From: Lineus longissimus
Taxonomy: Eukaryota; Nemertea; Pilidiophora; Heteronemertea; Lineidae
Reading direction: 5' to 3'
Length of the DNA stretch: 64,000 bases
Assembly (NCBI RefSeq): GCF_910592395.1
Contig: NC_088324.1
Location: forward strand, 3,164,001 to 3,228,000
The notes below the pieces were generated by a model, which saw only the letters and a list, made by a program, of their open reading frames with translations, was not told the DNA's origin and made no database searches. Within the stretch, counting starts at the first letter, position 1. Each line of letters begins with the position of its first letter. Made by a program: the position numbers and the translations under genes. Of this stretch, positions 11,815 through 22,721 are shown one piece after another.

Positions 11815-13440
11815 ACGACGGACGCCACGGTATGGGATAAGCTCACCTCTGCTAAGAGGTGAGCTAAAAACTGAGAGGTCAGCAAGTTATATTTTTATTT
11901 TGAAAAGTTTTGGTTTGATTTGTGAAACACAGTGTTCTCTGTGAACTGTATTTTTCTAGCATGAACACGTAAAAACACAAAATAAACGCAAAAGAACTAT
12001 GAAACGCGAGATAGTCAGAAAACGAAGAGGTTTTTTTAAAAAGAGGAGGTCGGCAAAAAGAAGACGTTAAAAAGGAAGAGGTTGTGAAATGAAGACGCTG
12101 GATGGCGCTCTAGTTCGTTGGGTTGGACCCCGTTAGACTCGGATTTCATCAAGTTGCAGGTTGATAAAAACTCGAGTCCAACCGAACAACGAACTGCAGA
12201 GTGCCATCTAACGTCTTCGTTTCAAAAACCTCTTTCTTTTTTAACTTCTTCGTTTTTGCGGGTTTTTTTGTGTTTTACGGGTTACATACAGGCAACTGTG
12301 CTTCACAAATAAACAAAAAACCTTCCAAAATAAAAATATAACCCGCCATACAAAACCGAGTCTGCATTGGTGACACTACCTGTGGGTGCAAATGTTAATT
12401 GTCACTTCTTTCACTTTAAGGAACATCAAGACTGGACTGAGGAACAATGGCGAGAGGTAATCTTCAGTGACGAAAAGACCTATCAGCTTGATGAGAATGG
12501 GCAGGTTTGGGTAAGGAGGCCTATTGGAACAAGATTTGATGAGCAATACATCAAAACGAAGCGCAGGAGTGGCCGATTTTCTGTTTCGGTGTTTGGATGG
12601 ATGGACAATATGGGTTCAGGACGTGTTTATAGGATACAGGGGAGACTAAACCAGGATCAATATTTAAGAATACTACAGGAGCAAGCAGTTCCCGATTTTC
12701 GCCTTACTCATGATATGTTCACATTTCAGCAAGACAGGTTGGTTTACTTAGTAATCTCCTCATTCACTGAGCGATAAACGAAGGGACAATTTCGCATCAC
12801 CAAAAGACGGTCAAATCCACCCTTCATTTTACCCGTGCAGTGAAGTTATAAATCGGATGTGCTCTACACATTAGAGTGGTATTCTTTGGTAACTTCTTAT
12901 GCCCCCACCCACACAAAAGGTGGAGGGGGCTTTATGTTATCGTCGGTGCGTTGGCGTCCGGTGACGTCCGTTGACATTTTGAACATAAACCCTTGCCCGA
13001 TTTAATTCATTTTGCTGTGCTAAGGTCACCAAATTAATGTCGCCCCAATTTTACCCTCTGCATTTTGATACGATACAGTACGGGTCCGAAACCCACACCC
13101 ACCAATAGGCCAAGATCAACATTCATCCAATATTTTTTTTCACAGGTCACCTATCCATACAGCAAGGCGCGTCCAAGGATGGCTGCAAGATCAGGATTTT
13201 GGTGTAATGGATTGGCCACCGAAAGGTGCTGATCTTAATCCCATAGAGAACGCATGGTCTCGATCACAACAAGATGTCGAATTCGCAAATGTCAATGATG
13301 CTGACGAAATGTGGGATGAAATCCAGGCTGCATGGGATACATTACGTGAAGATGGTGAATACTGGAACAACCTTGTTGATTCCATGCCAAGAAGGATGGA
13401 AGAATGTATCCAGAGACGGGGTCACTGGATAAAGTACTGA
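10051..13440 (+). CDS. Tc1 transposase (DD34E), three exons
   Basis: The exons are 10051-10464, 12421-12737 and 13146-13440 (GAG|GTAAGA ... TTTAAG|GAA; ACAG|GTTGGT ... CACAG|GTC). They total 1,026 nt, or 341 residues, the usual Tc1 transposase length, with no stop or frameshift. The N-terminus has two helix-turn-helix units (LSYRDIAGHLGISKSVVGNW, then RNPFVTPRQI). The catalytic triad is D in FSDEK, D in FQQD, and E in LNPIEN. Counting across intron 2 gives 87 residues between the first two and exactly 34 between the last two. The protein cuts and pastes the element at TA sites. ATG 10051 (MPRWRG) fits the family start better than ATG 9961. Introns are unusual for many Tc1 transposases; intron 1 contains two later insertions. 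Confidence 0.88.
10724..11867 (+). mobile_element. ~1.14 kb non-coding element (GCTCACC/GGTGAGC family) in Tc1 intron 1
   Basis: The left end is TGAAATGGCCAGGGCCATTGTG followed by GCTCACCTC; the right end is AGAGGTGAGCTAAAAA. The ends share an inverted GCTCACCTC core. The middle is about three ~300-bp monomers, each with a TGACCTCTGTGACCT-type block, an AGGTCAAATCA, and a GGCCCCCTGGTGGCCAA palindrome. A (GAC)n run lies near the right end. A near-identical copy sits at 33,468-34,604 inside the gypsy element. No coding capacity; the transposase that moves it is unknown. Confidence 0.85.
11752..11822 (+). repeat. (GAC)n microsatellite
   Basis: About 20 near-perfect GAC triplets near the right end of the 1.14 kb element. 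The same run occurs at 34,497-34,556 and, shorter, in other family members, so it is part of the element. Confidence 0.95.
11886..12342. repeat. long inverted-repeat (fold-back) element
   Basis: GTTATATTTTTATTTT at 11886 is mirrored by AAAATAAAAATATAAC ending at 12342. The similarity continues inward through GTGAA-CACAG, ACACAAAA and GAAGACG blocks to a centre near 12,140. Arms are about 200 bp with mismatches. It lies in intron 1 of the Tc1 transposase, 18 bp beyond the 1.14 kb element, and has no coding sequence. Confidence 0.75.
12738..13145 (+). other. intron 2 of the Tc1 transposase, with a GC-rich hairpin
   Basis: It runs from GT at 12738 to CACAG at 13145. At 12,901-12,930 a TGCCCCCACC stretch pairs with GGTGGAGGGGGC, followed by GTCCGGTGACGTCCG, probably the end of another small repeat. 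No other feature is seen. Confidence 0.6.
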
Positions 13441-13642
13441 AACTGACTGTTAGATGCATGTGACGGTTCTGATCACTCAGATTGAGATACAGGCATCTTG
13501 CTACACTGCACTGCATGTTCTTACTTTTTTTTATAATAAAGTTTTCTTGAAATAATATCAAACTATTTTTATTTATTTCCATGATAAGCACAAAAGTGTG
13601 GCGTCTTTAAATGTCATGGTATTTAAGGACACCACATCCTTA

Positions 13643-13938
13643 AGGGCGGATGTAGGATTTTTGAAAAGGGTGGGCGGACATTTAGGGCGAAGCTCAAACC
13701 TGCGAGCACCGAAGGTGCGAAGCCCCAGGAGATTTCCAAAATTTTGAAATCTAGATGCCTTTATGACGCGATTTCCCATCGTGGACTGAAATTGTGCTGT
13801 CACCAATGAAGTTGCTGGGTCGTTTCGGGAAAATGTCGGGTTGCTGAAAAAATAAGGGCGGGGGGGGGGGGGGGGGGGCGCCCCTTGCTTTGCCCTGATG
13901 TCCACACCCACCTTTTCGAAAAAACCTGGATCTGCGCC
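13643..13938. repeat. MITE with ~40-bp imperfect TIRs
   Basis: The left end (GGCGGATGTAGGATTTTTGA, then GGGTGGGCGGACAT) and the reversed right end (GGCGCAGATCCAGGTTTTTT, then GGTGGGTGTGGACATC) match over about 40 bp. A run of 18 G lies near 13,859-13,878. It sits downstream of the transposase stop inside the Tc1 element and is non-coding. Confidence 0.7.
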
Positions 13939-14244
13939 TGTGTGACGCCCATTTTATGACGTTATCTGCACCATGCCGATCAGAATGAGGAAGTCGTTGA
14001 CTACAATAAAGGATATATATTAAGGTTTGAAAACATGCTTGATACTCATGAAATATGTTGAGGGTTAAAAAAACAAGATCCCAGACATTAAAAAAATTCT
14101 AATAATAAAGTCATTATTTAGTTATTTCAATTTCCAATTTTAAACTATTTGAATTTCCCACCACACACAACTTTAGATTAGTTCCACATGTGGCCGCTAG
14201 GGATTTTTTGATGACGTAGATCAGGTCAGTCAGAACAAAGCAAG
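13939..14244. other. no gene seen
   Basis: AT-rich sequence inside the Tc1 element between the MITE and the small acidic ORF. No frame or repeat is recognised. Confidence 0.4.
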
Positions 14245-14364
14245 ATGGCTTCCGCATACAGTTCAGAGAGTGAGAGCAGTGAATTTGAGGATGTTTTGGT
14301 CGATACAGAAGGATATTTAAACGTTGAGCCGTACATACGAGCCATTAATATCACTAGATCATAA
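14245..14364 (+). pseudogene. short acidic ORF, probable mobile-element protein N-terminus
   Basis: ATG at 14245 opens a 39-codon frame starting MASAYSSESESSEFED and ending TAA. Ser/Glu-rich starts like this are common on transposon-derived proteins of marine invertebrates. A second frame downstream (14,399-14,611) has a C-R-C-x2-C cluster but no clear family. I regard both as decayed pieces of one inserted element; the family is not identified. Confidence 0.3.
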
Positions 14365-14789
14365 TGAGAGTGATCATTCGGACGAAAGTGATTAGAATTT
14401 GTGGTTAATCAATTTGCATGGCAGACCTGCCGATATAGCAAAGAAGGCATTGATAGACGGTTGCAGATGCATAACATGTATGATTTTTGAACAGACTAAT
14501 GTTGCACAATATTGTTTCGCCTCGTCAGTGTTGTATCGCCAGTTATGTCATGACGCTGAACTACTATTGAAAAGTGACGGTATTATGCACAATCATCTTG
14601 ACGTGACGATATAATGCCGTGCAACGTTAGATAGGCCTAGATGTCAGATGACAATAATCTGTCATTGACAGTGGCTGTCACTGACACTGACCTGTGTCGC
14701 TGTCACCTTGCTATGGCTGGAACACAAGAAGACACTATGCGGTATCACAGGCCCCAATAGGGCCTACACATTATGTATAACAACCGACC

Positions 14790-15095
14790 TCAGCAGCCTC
14801 GGGCATTAAATGCAATTGACATGGTTGGAACAGCTGTTTTTAACAAGTGGCATTTAATATTCAGTTGGATGCAGATATCCGGCTTCATGTGATAATCCGT
14901 ATTGATAAAGTGATCACTGCAAAGTTTGGCCGAAGGCCCAGGCTTCCAACACTCCAAACGTTTGCACTTCCGAATCCACAGCTTCCTCCTCTCTCGTTCA
15001 ACTGGCTTTGGAAATTCATGAAAATGGGTCCCATCCGTCATTCGATTGTTCTTTGTGCTATCCTTGACACAATTCGGAGCCACACAATACACCAT
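14790..15095 (-). CDS. THAP-domain protein (short)
   Basis: The 101-residue minus-strand ORF has a near-complete THAP zinc finger (residues ~1-90). Visible are MVYC and APNC (first two Cys), HFHEFPKP, a Trp in KLWIRKCKR, W-PGPS, LCSDHF supplying the last Cys and His, and a closing AVPTM, the family's usual end motif. THAP domains bind DNA and are found on P-element-like transposases and host factors. Here it stands alone, with no transposase core after it, inside the Tc1 element on the opposite strand, so it was probably carried in by another insertion. It may be an exon whose partners are lost. Confidence 0.8.
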   Translation of the reverse strand: MVYCVAPNCVKDSTKNNRMTDGTHFHEFPKPVERERRKLWIRKCKRLECWKPGPSAKLCSDHFINTDYHMKPDICIQLNIKCHLLKTAVPTMSIAFNARGC

Positions 15096-15828
15096 AGTGA
15101 ATGAAACACATTACTTCCAGGTGTGCATAATTAATTAAGGCCCTCCTGCTTTTATGATTGCATGACATGTACAGATAACCTGATCTACATCACAACTTTT
15201 GCTGAACCCGCCGCCTGGCTCTAACAAGCCAGTTGCTAGCCTGATTAGGTAATCAAGTTGTCAAACACATAATTGGCTATATCTTCAAAATGGATGGAGC
15301 TAATTGCATTTGGTTTTCTGTATTGTATAAAGTGTTAGGTACACTTTTGAAATCGTCTTACAGCAGAAAATGGCAAAAAACCTTGATATATGGCCTTTAA
15401 TTCTGTGGCAAAGCGAGAAGTCGACCAAGCCAATTATGTCAGTTTCAACATGCAGCCCGAGTGTTAATTCCTTATTGGCTGAGGTTTTGAATGGGGGTGG
15501 AAATGTTGTTAACATTGATGTATTGTAAACGCGAGGGTAAAGTAATATTGGTGAACCCATTGTCCAGCTGCCAAATCCAGGCCTGGGAGAGCTATTCATA
15601 GGCATATTAAACAAGGCCATTGAAATGGTGACATGATTCCGGTTGTCTGGGCCAGGTGAATAATATCAAGGGGGCATCTCCGCAGTAGAAGACCGGGTAA
15701 CAAAACCCTTTTGCACAAATGGGTTAATAAGTTGCAGATTCAAGTGAAAACTGTGGAATTTCTTAGATATTCACTCATAACTCAACAGAAGCTTCCAGTC
15801 AATATAAAATTTGCCCCCAAAAAATGCG
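15096..15828. other. no gene seen; interior of Tc1
   Basis: Only chance frames are present between the THAP ORF and the right TIR. Confidence 0.4.
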
Positions 15829-16025
15829 TGATAAAAAAGTTGATTTTGGGACCTTTCATAAATCGAAAAAATTGACTTATAGGTGAAATAGCAAATTTCC
15901 AAGTGGTAGATATCATAATGCACAACTAAATGCCCTATCAAATGCAGCAAACCGCATCGATTTATCACCAGCCGTTTTCAAGAAAATTTGATTTTTGTGT
16001 GTCCATTTACTTTTTTGAAGGACTG
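15829..16025 (-). repeat. Tc1 right terminal inverted repeat
   Basis: Reverse complement of the left end, finishing CTTTTTTGAAGGACTG next to TA at 16026-16027. Confidence 0.9.
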
Positions 16026-16089
16026 TACATGTATAAAATGGACAAAATAAAGATATGCTAAACAGACTATCTTTATCATTAATTTGAAC

Positions 16090-16302
16090 TATGAGCCAAT
16101 GATGATGGCAACTACAAACACGAGAAATTACATAGCTGTCACAACAGTCAGCTTGAAACTCAACAATTCAGCAGGAGCCTGAGTATTAACACACTATGAG
16201 CCTATGATGGCAACTACAAACATGAGAAATTACATAGCTGTCACAGCAGTCAGCTTTAAACTCAACAATTCAGCAGTAGTCCGAGTATTAACACACTATG
16301 AG
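16090..16302 (+). repeat. two-copy tandem repeat, ~105 bp
   Basis: Two adjacent copies share GATGGCAACTACAAACA, GAGAAATTACATAGCTGTCA, CAACAATTCAGCAG and GAGTATTAACACACTATGAG with a few substitutions. Confidence 0.85.
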
Positions 16303-16764
16303 ACAACTCTACCCGATCGTTAGTCCCAGTACGCTATCTTTCCAAGTTCATAACTCAGTTCATATTGTTCTAATCTCTTTGTCAAAGATATCATTTTGAA
16401 GCTTAGGACTATACTAATTGACTGAAACGCAAATTCGCGGCATCCATGTCCTCCTCAGTTCGAAAAAGATGAAAGAACCTTCCACTCTAGTCTATTCCCG
16501 CAATGCGGCGTCGGTATACTATTGCGTACTACATCTAACGGGAGTTGGATATTTTGGCTTGTAAATGGTCATATAAGCACTGTACCGAAGCTATCCCTAT
16601 GAGGAGTAAGTTGTGCCAGTAGGGCCATAAAAAAGGTTTCCAATGGGCTTCAAGACCGAACTAATACAAAAAAACGTTTTTTTTTAAATTTAGCAAAAAA
16701 CAAAAAAATATTGGGACGGAGGCAAAAACCGGGGCGGGCGGTAACGTAAATCTAAAAATTAATT
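16303..16764. other. no gene seen
   Basis: No frame, repeat or RNA recognised before the gypsy fragment that follows. Confidence 0.4.
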
Positions 16765-17100
16765 TTGAATGGCCTTAGGGGAGACAATACACCAGCCACT
16801 GTTGTTCAGGCTGCAGGAACACCGCGTTCCTATATTGTGCAAACTCCCAAAGGACATATGCGTCGTAACCGCCGCCATCTTGCGCTGAGATCAAACCAGG
16901 ACAATGAGGACATTCCATTCCAGGAAGAGAACATTGCACCCGAGTCTCCTAGTCCTAGTGTTGCAATTGAACCACCTGTGCCGGACACTCCTAAGTCTTG
17001 TGAGAACACTACAGCGAAAGCGCCTGTGCAGGACACTCCTAAGCCTTACATTACACGCTCATGTCGCGAAGTTAAACCGCCTAGTAAATTGGATTGGTAA
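16765..17100 (+). pseudogene. C-terminus of a Ty3/gypsy Pol polyprotein, truncated
   Basis: The frame carries the typical end of a gypsy integrase: an ATVVQAAGTPRSYIVQTPKG segment, then RRNRRHL, followed by a Pro-rich acidic tail and a basic end at TAA. Everything upstream (gag, protease, reverse transcriptase) is missing, so this is a 5'-truncated copy. A likely 3' LTR follows at 17,496. It is unrelated in sequence to the tail of the gypsy element at 31.8-37.6 kb. Confidence 0.75.
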
Positions 17101-17495
17101 TTTGCTGTATGTAGGCTAAATGTGTTTTGCATAAGACTGTACTGATTTTGAGATTCATCGTTTTAGAGACAGTGACATTGAACTGTTGTGTTTAGCTCAT
17201 GTTTTGTTTTATTAGTAATAGTGTATGAAGTACTATCTACTCTACAGACAGTCTGATTTAAAGACTAGTATCTAATTTCTTGCAGTGTTGAGAAGTTCAG
17301 CTCAAAAGCATTTAAGTTTAAAGAGTTAATATTCATGTGCTCTTATCGGGATACATCCTCAAGAGTAATGGTAATTTTTGAGTTAAAGTTCTAGGTAAAG
17401 ACTTTTATAATGTTTCGTGTTCAGTATTCATAGTTTTAGGTTTCTTCAGTGTTGGAACTATTGTTCAGCAGTTCAGAACAGAGCTCGAAGGAAGA

Positions 17496-17638
17496 TGTAG
17501 TAATATCACCAGTGTCGCCATCTATCATAAGCTTGTAGAACCAGACAGGTTCGTCGCTGAACAAATGGTTAATAAACCCGATTTGATGTTATTGTGTTAC
17601 ACACTCGTTTACCCTCGTTATTCGCCCTCATCCTAACA
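17496..17638 (+). repeat. probable 3' LTR of the truncated gypsy element
   Basis: It begins TGTAGTAATATC just after a purine tract (CGAAGGAAGA), contains AATAAA near 17,570, and ends CCTAACA, so it has the TG...CA ends expected of an LTR. With no 5' partner in the window this rests on structure alone. Confidence 0.6.
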
Positions 17639-18214
17639 AAGCAGTTGCTAAAAGCATGATAATAGGAATACCCTATGTTAGTACCATGTGTTTTGAATAT
17701 TGCGCCTATTTTCCCAGTTATTTGCCTATCGTCACCTTTGACATGTTCCCTCGCTAACTTTAACTTGCGCGCGCGCGCTGAGACAACCCCGCGTCCGTGA
17801 GTTGCAATGACGTAACATTCGCTTCAGCCATTTCGATTTGTCAGGGAAGGTCTTCGCGGACTTCGTCCCTTTTTTTTGTGGGTTTTTTGTAACTCTTTAT
17901 GGTTTGAATCGGGAGGTTCCAAGATTCAGGTAAAAGCAAAATATGTATAGAAACCCCCAGCCCACTGTCATTCAGAATAGTTAAAGGTGTACATCAGAAT
18001 CAAGGTTTGACTGTCCGTTGTCTTGAATGCTTCGCCAGAAGTTTCGATGAGTGCGCGCCTCGTGCGATGCGTACATCTATGCATTGAGTATGCACTCTGT
18101 GTACAGGAGCAACGTCTCCCAGCGATTTTACAGTACCAATATCATTATGTCATGTACTAAGTTGTGAGAATATTTAGGACTGCTTTCAATGATCTGTGTG
18201 ACAGTAATATGTAC
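17639..18214. other. no gene seen
   Basis: Contains a short GCGCGCGCGC run near 17,768 but no recognisable coding or repeat unit. Confidence 0.4.
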
Positions 18215-18705
18215 ATACATACATACAAATAGCATTTATATAGCGCAAAATCCAATTAGAAAAATTGCTCAGCTGCGCTTAACAAAAACACTGTTCAAAT
18301 AGTTTGGTTTTTAATCTTCTTTTGAACTCGCTGACGGTGGAGCTGTTGCGGGTGTTAGTGTCCAGCGAGTTCCATAATTTGCTGGCATAAACTTAAAAGC
18401 TTCTGCCACCAAAAGTCTCAAGGCGATACCTGGGAGTCACCAACAACTCTTGGTTATCCGATCTCAGGGATCGCCCTGGGACATACGATGGCAGGATGTC
18501 CGAGATATATGATGGAGCCATGTTGTTTTTGGCTTTGAACACCATGAGTAAAACTTTGAAATCGATACGATATGGTATCGGAAGCCAGTGGAGGGTTCTG
18601 TAGGTTTTAGTTCTCCGTGTAAGACCATGTTGTAGGAAAGACAAATTTGAGGACATTTGTATACTACAAGTATGGTTGAGATGTGCTGTTTCTGATTGTG
18701 ACACA
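18215..18705 (-). mobile_element. non-LTR retrotransposon (CR1/L2-type) 3' fragment
   Basis: Minus-strand translation shows the conserved end of a LINE reverse transcriptase: TLHWLPIPYRIDFKVLL, FKAKNNMAPSYISDIL, GRSLRS, and RLETFGGRSF. Frames shift before the end and the rest of the element is absent, as is usual for 5'-truncated LINE copies. The 3' side ends in a short TACATACATACA tract at 18,213-18,228, possibly the LINE tail. Confidence 0.8.
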
Positions 18706-20352
18706 TGTTTGTACTATTTCAGAAAACCCCATGTTATGGTGTTAAAAAGAAGATTAGAAATCGACTCCCGTATTGTTGAGTTTTCCATCCCTGTCTCCAC
18801 CACCATGTGTATATGATATTATGTAGATGTGCTAGGGCAAAAGCTTCAACTAGAGACCAGTTCCAGGTCATTCCTTTTCCGGATTGCTACACAATCATTG
18901 TTTGAATGATGTGTGGTAAAATGGCATTTGTTCCGTGTTGTGTGGCTTGATGATCTCATTCATTTGGCCTAATTCTTTGCAGAATGGGCTTTGGGGCACT
19001 GATTACATAACTTACACCAGGCCTGTCTGACATTGTCGGATTTGACAACATGGTGCAATTAACACATCAACACAGAACGACGTTTGTGGTTGAATCCGGG
19101 TTCATACATGTATCGACAGAGAGGGTGGGCATGCTGAAGGAGTTGGGGTGTAAGTTGAGGAAAGTTGAAAAGACAGTGCCATACATGGTGACCATCGATT
19201 GATGTTCAAAAAATTGTTAGAAATTAAATTGTTCCTGTTCAAAGAAGATTGCTTTTAGCCTAAAGCAAATGCTGTTGTTAAGTTTTGTTATTAAAGTTTA
19301 TTTTGATTTAATTATTATCGTTATTTTGTTTCTTCATTCAAGTCCTCTGACACGGAACAATTCCATTTTACCCCACCTCATTCAAACAATGTGCAGCCAT
19401 CAGGAAAGGAAACGGCCTGAAAAAGGTCTCAAATTGAAGCGTATGCACAGAGTATCATAAACATATTGTTATAATATTTGGTATTCCTAACATCATGGTT
19501 TTAGTAACTGTTGCGTTTTTCGAGAAACACCCTGTATATATGATGCAAATCATGCTTGAAGAACCTTGATACCAGATGAACACAACAATATTTCATTTAA
19601 AGACCCAAAAAGAAAGTTTTTCTAACCTTATCAAATACAATTTCCTTTCAAAGGACAGGAAAGCTCGGGGAAATTGGAAGGCCTGATAAGATGCTCGGCA
19701 ATGTGGGGAATTGATTCTCCAGGGTGGATACATCTATTACAAATACCAAGTTTCAGATAATTCGTATGCTTAATAACTGCACTATGCTATGGCCCTGTAT
19801 AACGTTTGCATTTCTATTCTCCTAGACCACTAGCAATTACGAACGTCATACCACTCTAGACAAAATGCTTATTTTAAGAAGATAACAAATAACACAGTGC
19901 TGCTAAAATACATTGTTAGAAGATTGGTTTCGCAGGCGCACGGATAGAGTGACGTGACCAATTAGCAGCGGGGACGTCATCACTACTTGCGGTGTCGTAA
20001 GACGGATAGCGGGCTCGATACAGGTAAGTGTCAAACGGACAGCAAAATTGACGTATTTTTACTGACACAGAAGTCGTACATCCCGAGTAGCACCTGTAAT
20101 ACTATAATAGTAATTAGAAATATTGTGCTGTAAATAAATGGCTTTTGTAGTCGATATCGCCTATCCTCGCCGGCGAAAAAAGATGATGAAGTGGGGTTGC
20201 CGATGTTTCGCTGCCATGTACACTTGTGCCGCATGCATTTCATGCACGTCATGATGTGGATATTTCCCCCGGCCATCCATGATCATGACGACTATGGAAT
20301 GTGTTGTCTTGTGTGTTCATGCTGTGAAGGCAGGTCTAGTCTAGCTCTAGAG
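18706..20352. other. no gene seen
   Basis: Only chance frames are present on either strand, with no matched repeat ends. Confidence 0.4.
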
Positions 20353-20468
20353 TGGTACACAGGTGTGGCACAACCAGGGGCAGGCTCTGTGAACTACTAT
20401 GCATGATTTTGCATTGCCATTGTAGGCATGCTTCATTCTCATATCAGAATGCTAAACTTTAGTATTCT
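20353..20468 (+). repeat. left half of a palindromic repeat, split by Harbinger
   Basis: It matches 28,710-28,830 (GTGTGGCACA, AGGGGCAGGCTCTGT, ACTACTATGCATGATTTTGC, then the arm ending CAGAATGCTAAA). The right half continues at 24,222 after the Harbinger insertion. Confidence 0.85.
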
Positions 20469-20730
20469 GGGGCCTTATTCACAAAGGTCCCGTAAAATCA
20501 TCTTTTTATGCATGCCTAAGTTATGCGTAACATAATTTTGCGCAATCGTTATGGATCACTTACACCTGATTCACGAAGCCCGCACAAGCCTATCTTATGT
20601 AATGCGTAACTAAGTCGCACGTATGTTGAATGTGCCATGTATTGACCGTGACGATCTGCTGATGTAATAATATTTAACTATATAAGCGTAATCTGGGGAG
20701 CATGCAGACATATGATTTCTGCATTTCACA

Positions 20731-22235
20731 ATGTCGGATGCGAAACGAGCTCGAGGGGCTAATTTTACTGCCAAGGAGATAGCAAAATTGGTTGATTTGG
20801 TAGAGGCCAACTATGTGATTATTACAAACAACTCAACGACACTGTCTCATGTGAAAAGAAAACGAAAGTCTGGAGTGAAATCGCCCGTCGGGTGAATGCA
20901 GTTTCAGATGTGGTGAGGAAACCGGAGGCCTTCCACAAAAAATGGGATGACTTAAAACTAAAGGCGAAAAGGAAAGCAAACAAGCTGATGGGAATTTCGA
21001 ATGATACTGGAAACGTGCCATTATCGGAAGAGGAAAGCCAGGGTTGTCAACCACTCACCGAACTCGAAAATCGGATAGTGGGCCTACTCGGCGAGGATCT
21101 TGTTTACGGGATAGAAGGCGGGATTGACACAGAGAAATCTGTATCTGTCTCTAGAGCATGAAAGGTATGTCCACCACTATTTTCACAGCATTTGTATCTT
21201 AGGTTTTCGCATTGGAACATTCTGTTCGTGTGTTCATCTCGCAGATGAGATCTAGGTAAAACTACACGAGTGCCAAGAAAATACCATTCTATTCTATGAT
21301 AAGCTATTTCTAATGGCTGCTTTGACCATATCATCATGATGTCTCTTGTGATATTTTTACTGAGTGGCCAATGCAGTTAAAGATTACTAGGGTTTTTAGG
21401 CAACAGATTCTTCGTGGTGATCGTATCTCAATGCAAGGTTCAATTGTTTCAGGTATCCTGTGGACGTGGCCCTCACTCGCCAGGAGCATTTGAAAGCGAA
21501 AGCGATGCTGAACTTCCTTCCCCAGATCCAAACCCATCATCGCCAACTTGGAACTGGAAAGGATCGCCGCCACTGCCATTGAAGGTCCGGAAAAAGACGC
21601 GGTGCAGCCCCAGATCGCCAACTCCGCCAGCATCGCCGGCCTCCCGGAAAAATCGTACAACAATTTCCAAGGAATGCCGAGGAACAGAGACGTCAGTCCG
21701 CCGTAAACAGCAAAAAGACATGTCCGGTTTATTCACTACGCCGAGATTCTTCGTCAGGTAGGCATATTTATCCGAAAGCTATAGCCATGATTTTGTTATA
21801 AGCTGATGTCCATTCACAGATATCTAAGATGTAAAAAAACACGTTTAAAAGGTATTCCAGAAGACATTTATTCATATGGACAGAAGAATTACAGTTAATG
21901 ATGTACCGGTATATTTTTCCAGTCCATCGAAGACTCCCAAAAGTGCACCGACCAAAGGTGCAATGGCTGCGTCCAGATCAGCTGCAACGAAGTCCACTCC
22001 AACGACTCCTCCACATCAGCAGGCTTCCCTTACGAAACCATCAAGCGAGTTGCTGGATGTTGAAAAACAACGCCTAGAAATAGAACGAGAACGACTTGGA
22101 ATTGAAAAGAAAAACCATCTTCTTCTACAAGAGATTGTCAACCTCCAGAAGAAACGTCTTGAAGTTGAACTTGCCCGTGATACTGCCCGTGACACTATGA
22201 AGCATCAAGACAACGTATTTGACATCTTTAAATAG
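20731..22235 (+). pseudogene. Harbinger Myb/SANT-like DNA-binding partner, frameshifted
   Basis: ATG 20731 starts SDAKRARGANFTAKEIAKLV, a Myb/SANT-like first helix. Near 20,815 the frame shifts by one base; the domain continues in another frame (KVWSEIARRVNAV, then FHKKWDDLKLKAKRKANKL). Later exons appear at about 21,453-21,757 (Pro/Ser-rich) and 21,830-22,235, which ends in a Leu/Glu-rich coiled coil (LDVEKQRLEIERERLGIEKK) and TAG. In active elements this protein binds the TIRs and carries the nuclease into the nucleus. The frameshift would disable it unless it is a sequence error. Exon borders in the middle are approximate. Confidence 0.75.
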
Positions 22236-22721
22236 ACTCTAAATCGATGAATTAAACTTTTTGTTGATACAGATTACTGTTTTTCGGTCATGCCGACCTT
22301 ACCAAATTATTTTTTTCTGAAGGGTTGGCTATAGGCACCGCCATTTTGGCTAGAGCTTGAACTCTTGGAGCAACTAGAACTCATTCAAAATGCAGTTAAT
22401 ACCAATTTCAAGGCTGTTATGCAATTCCCTGGACAAAAAGGAACTGCATACCATCCTTGAAATTTGCATTCACTTCATTTTGAACAAGATCTAATTGCTC
22501 CAAGATTTCACGTTCTAGCCAAAATGGTGGTGTCTATAGCAAACCCTTAAAGGTTAGAAGTCTTCCTGGATTTGTGCGGTCTTTCTTCCTTGACCTTTTC
22601 TACCATGTGATTTGGATATAACGAAGACCTTTGTTGCATCCGACAGATTCAAGAACAGGAATAAAATGTTGTATATTTATTTTGAACTCACCTTGTATAG
22701 TGTCTTGCTGTTTTCCTAAGT

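Larger units (their letters stand above)
9224..16025 (+). mobile_element. Tc1/mariner DNA transposon with nested insertions
   Basis: The ends are inverted repeats of about 200 bp starting CAGTCCTTCAAAAAAG, with TA on both sides (9222-9223 and 16026-16027), the target duplication of this superfamily. A spliced DD34E transposase lies inside on the plus strand. At 6.8 kb it is far longer than usual Tc1 elements (1.5-2.5 kb). The excess is nested insertions: a 1.14 kb element and a fold-back in intron 1, a GC-rich hairpin in intron 2, a MITE at 13.6 kb, and a block with a THAP ORF at 14.2-15.1 kb. Confidence 0.92.

Noticed and set aside
11586-11885. Arginine-run frames on both strands
   Set aside because: They are translations of the (GAC)n microsatellite.
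18393-18704. Host gene encoding HWLPIPYRIDF
   Set aside because: The motif order is that of a LINE reverse transcriptase end and the copy is truncated.
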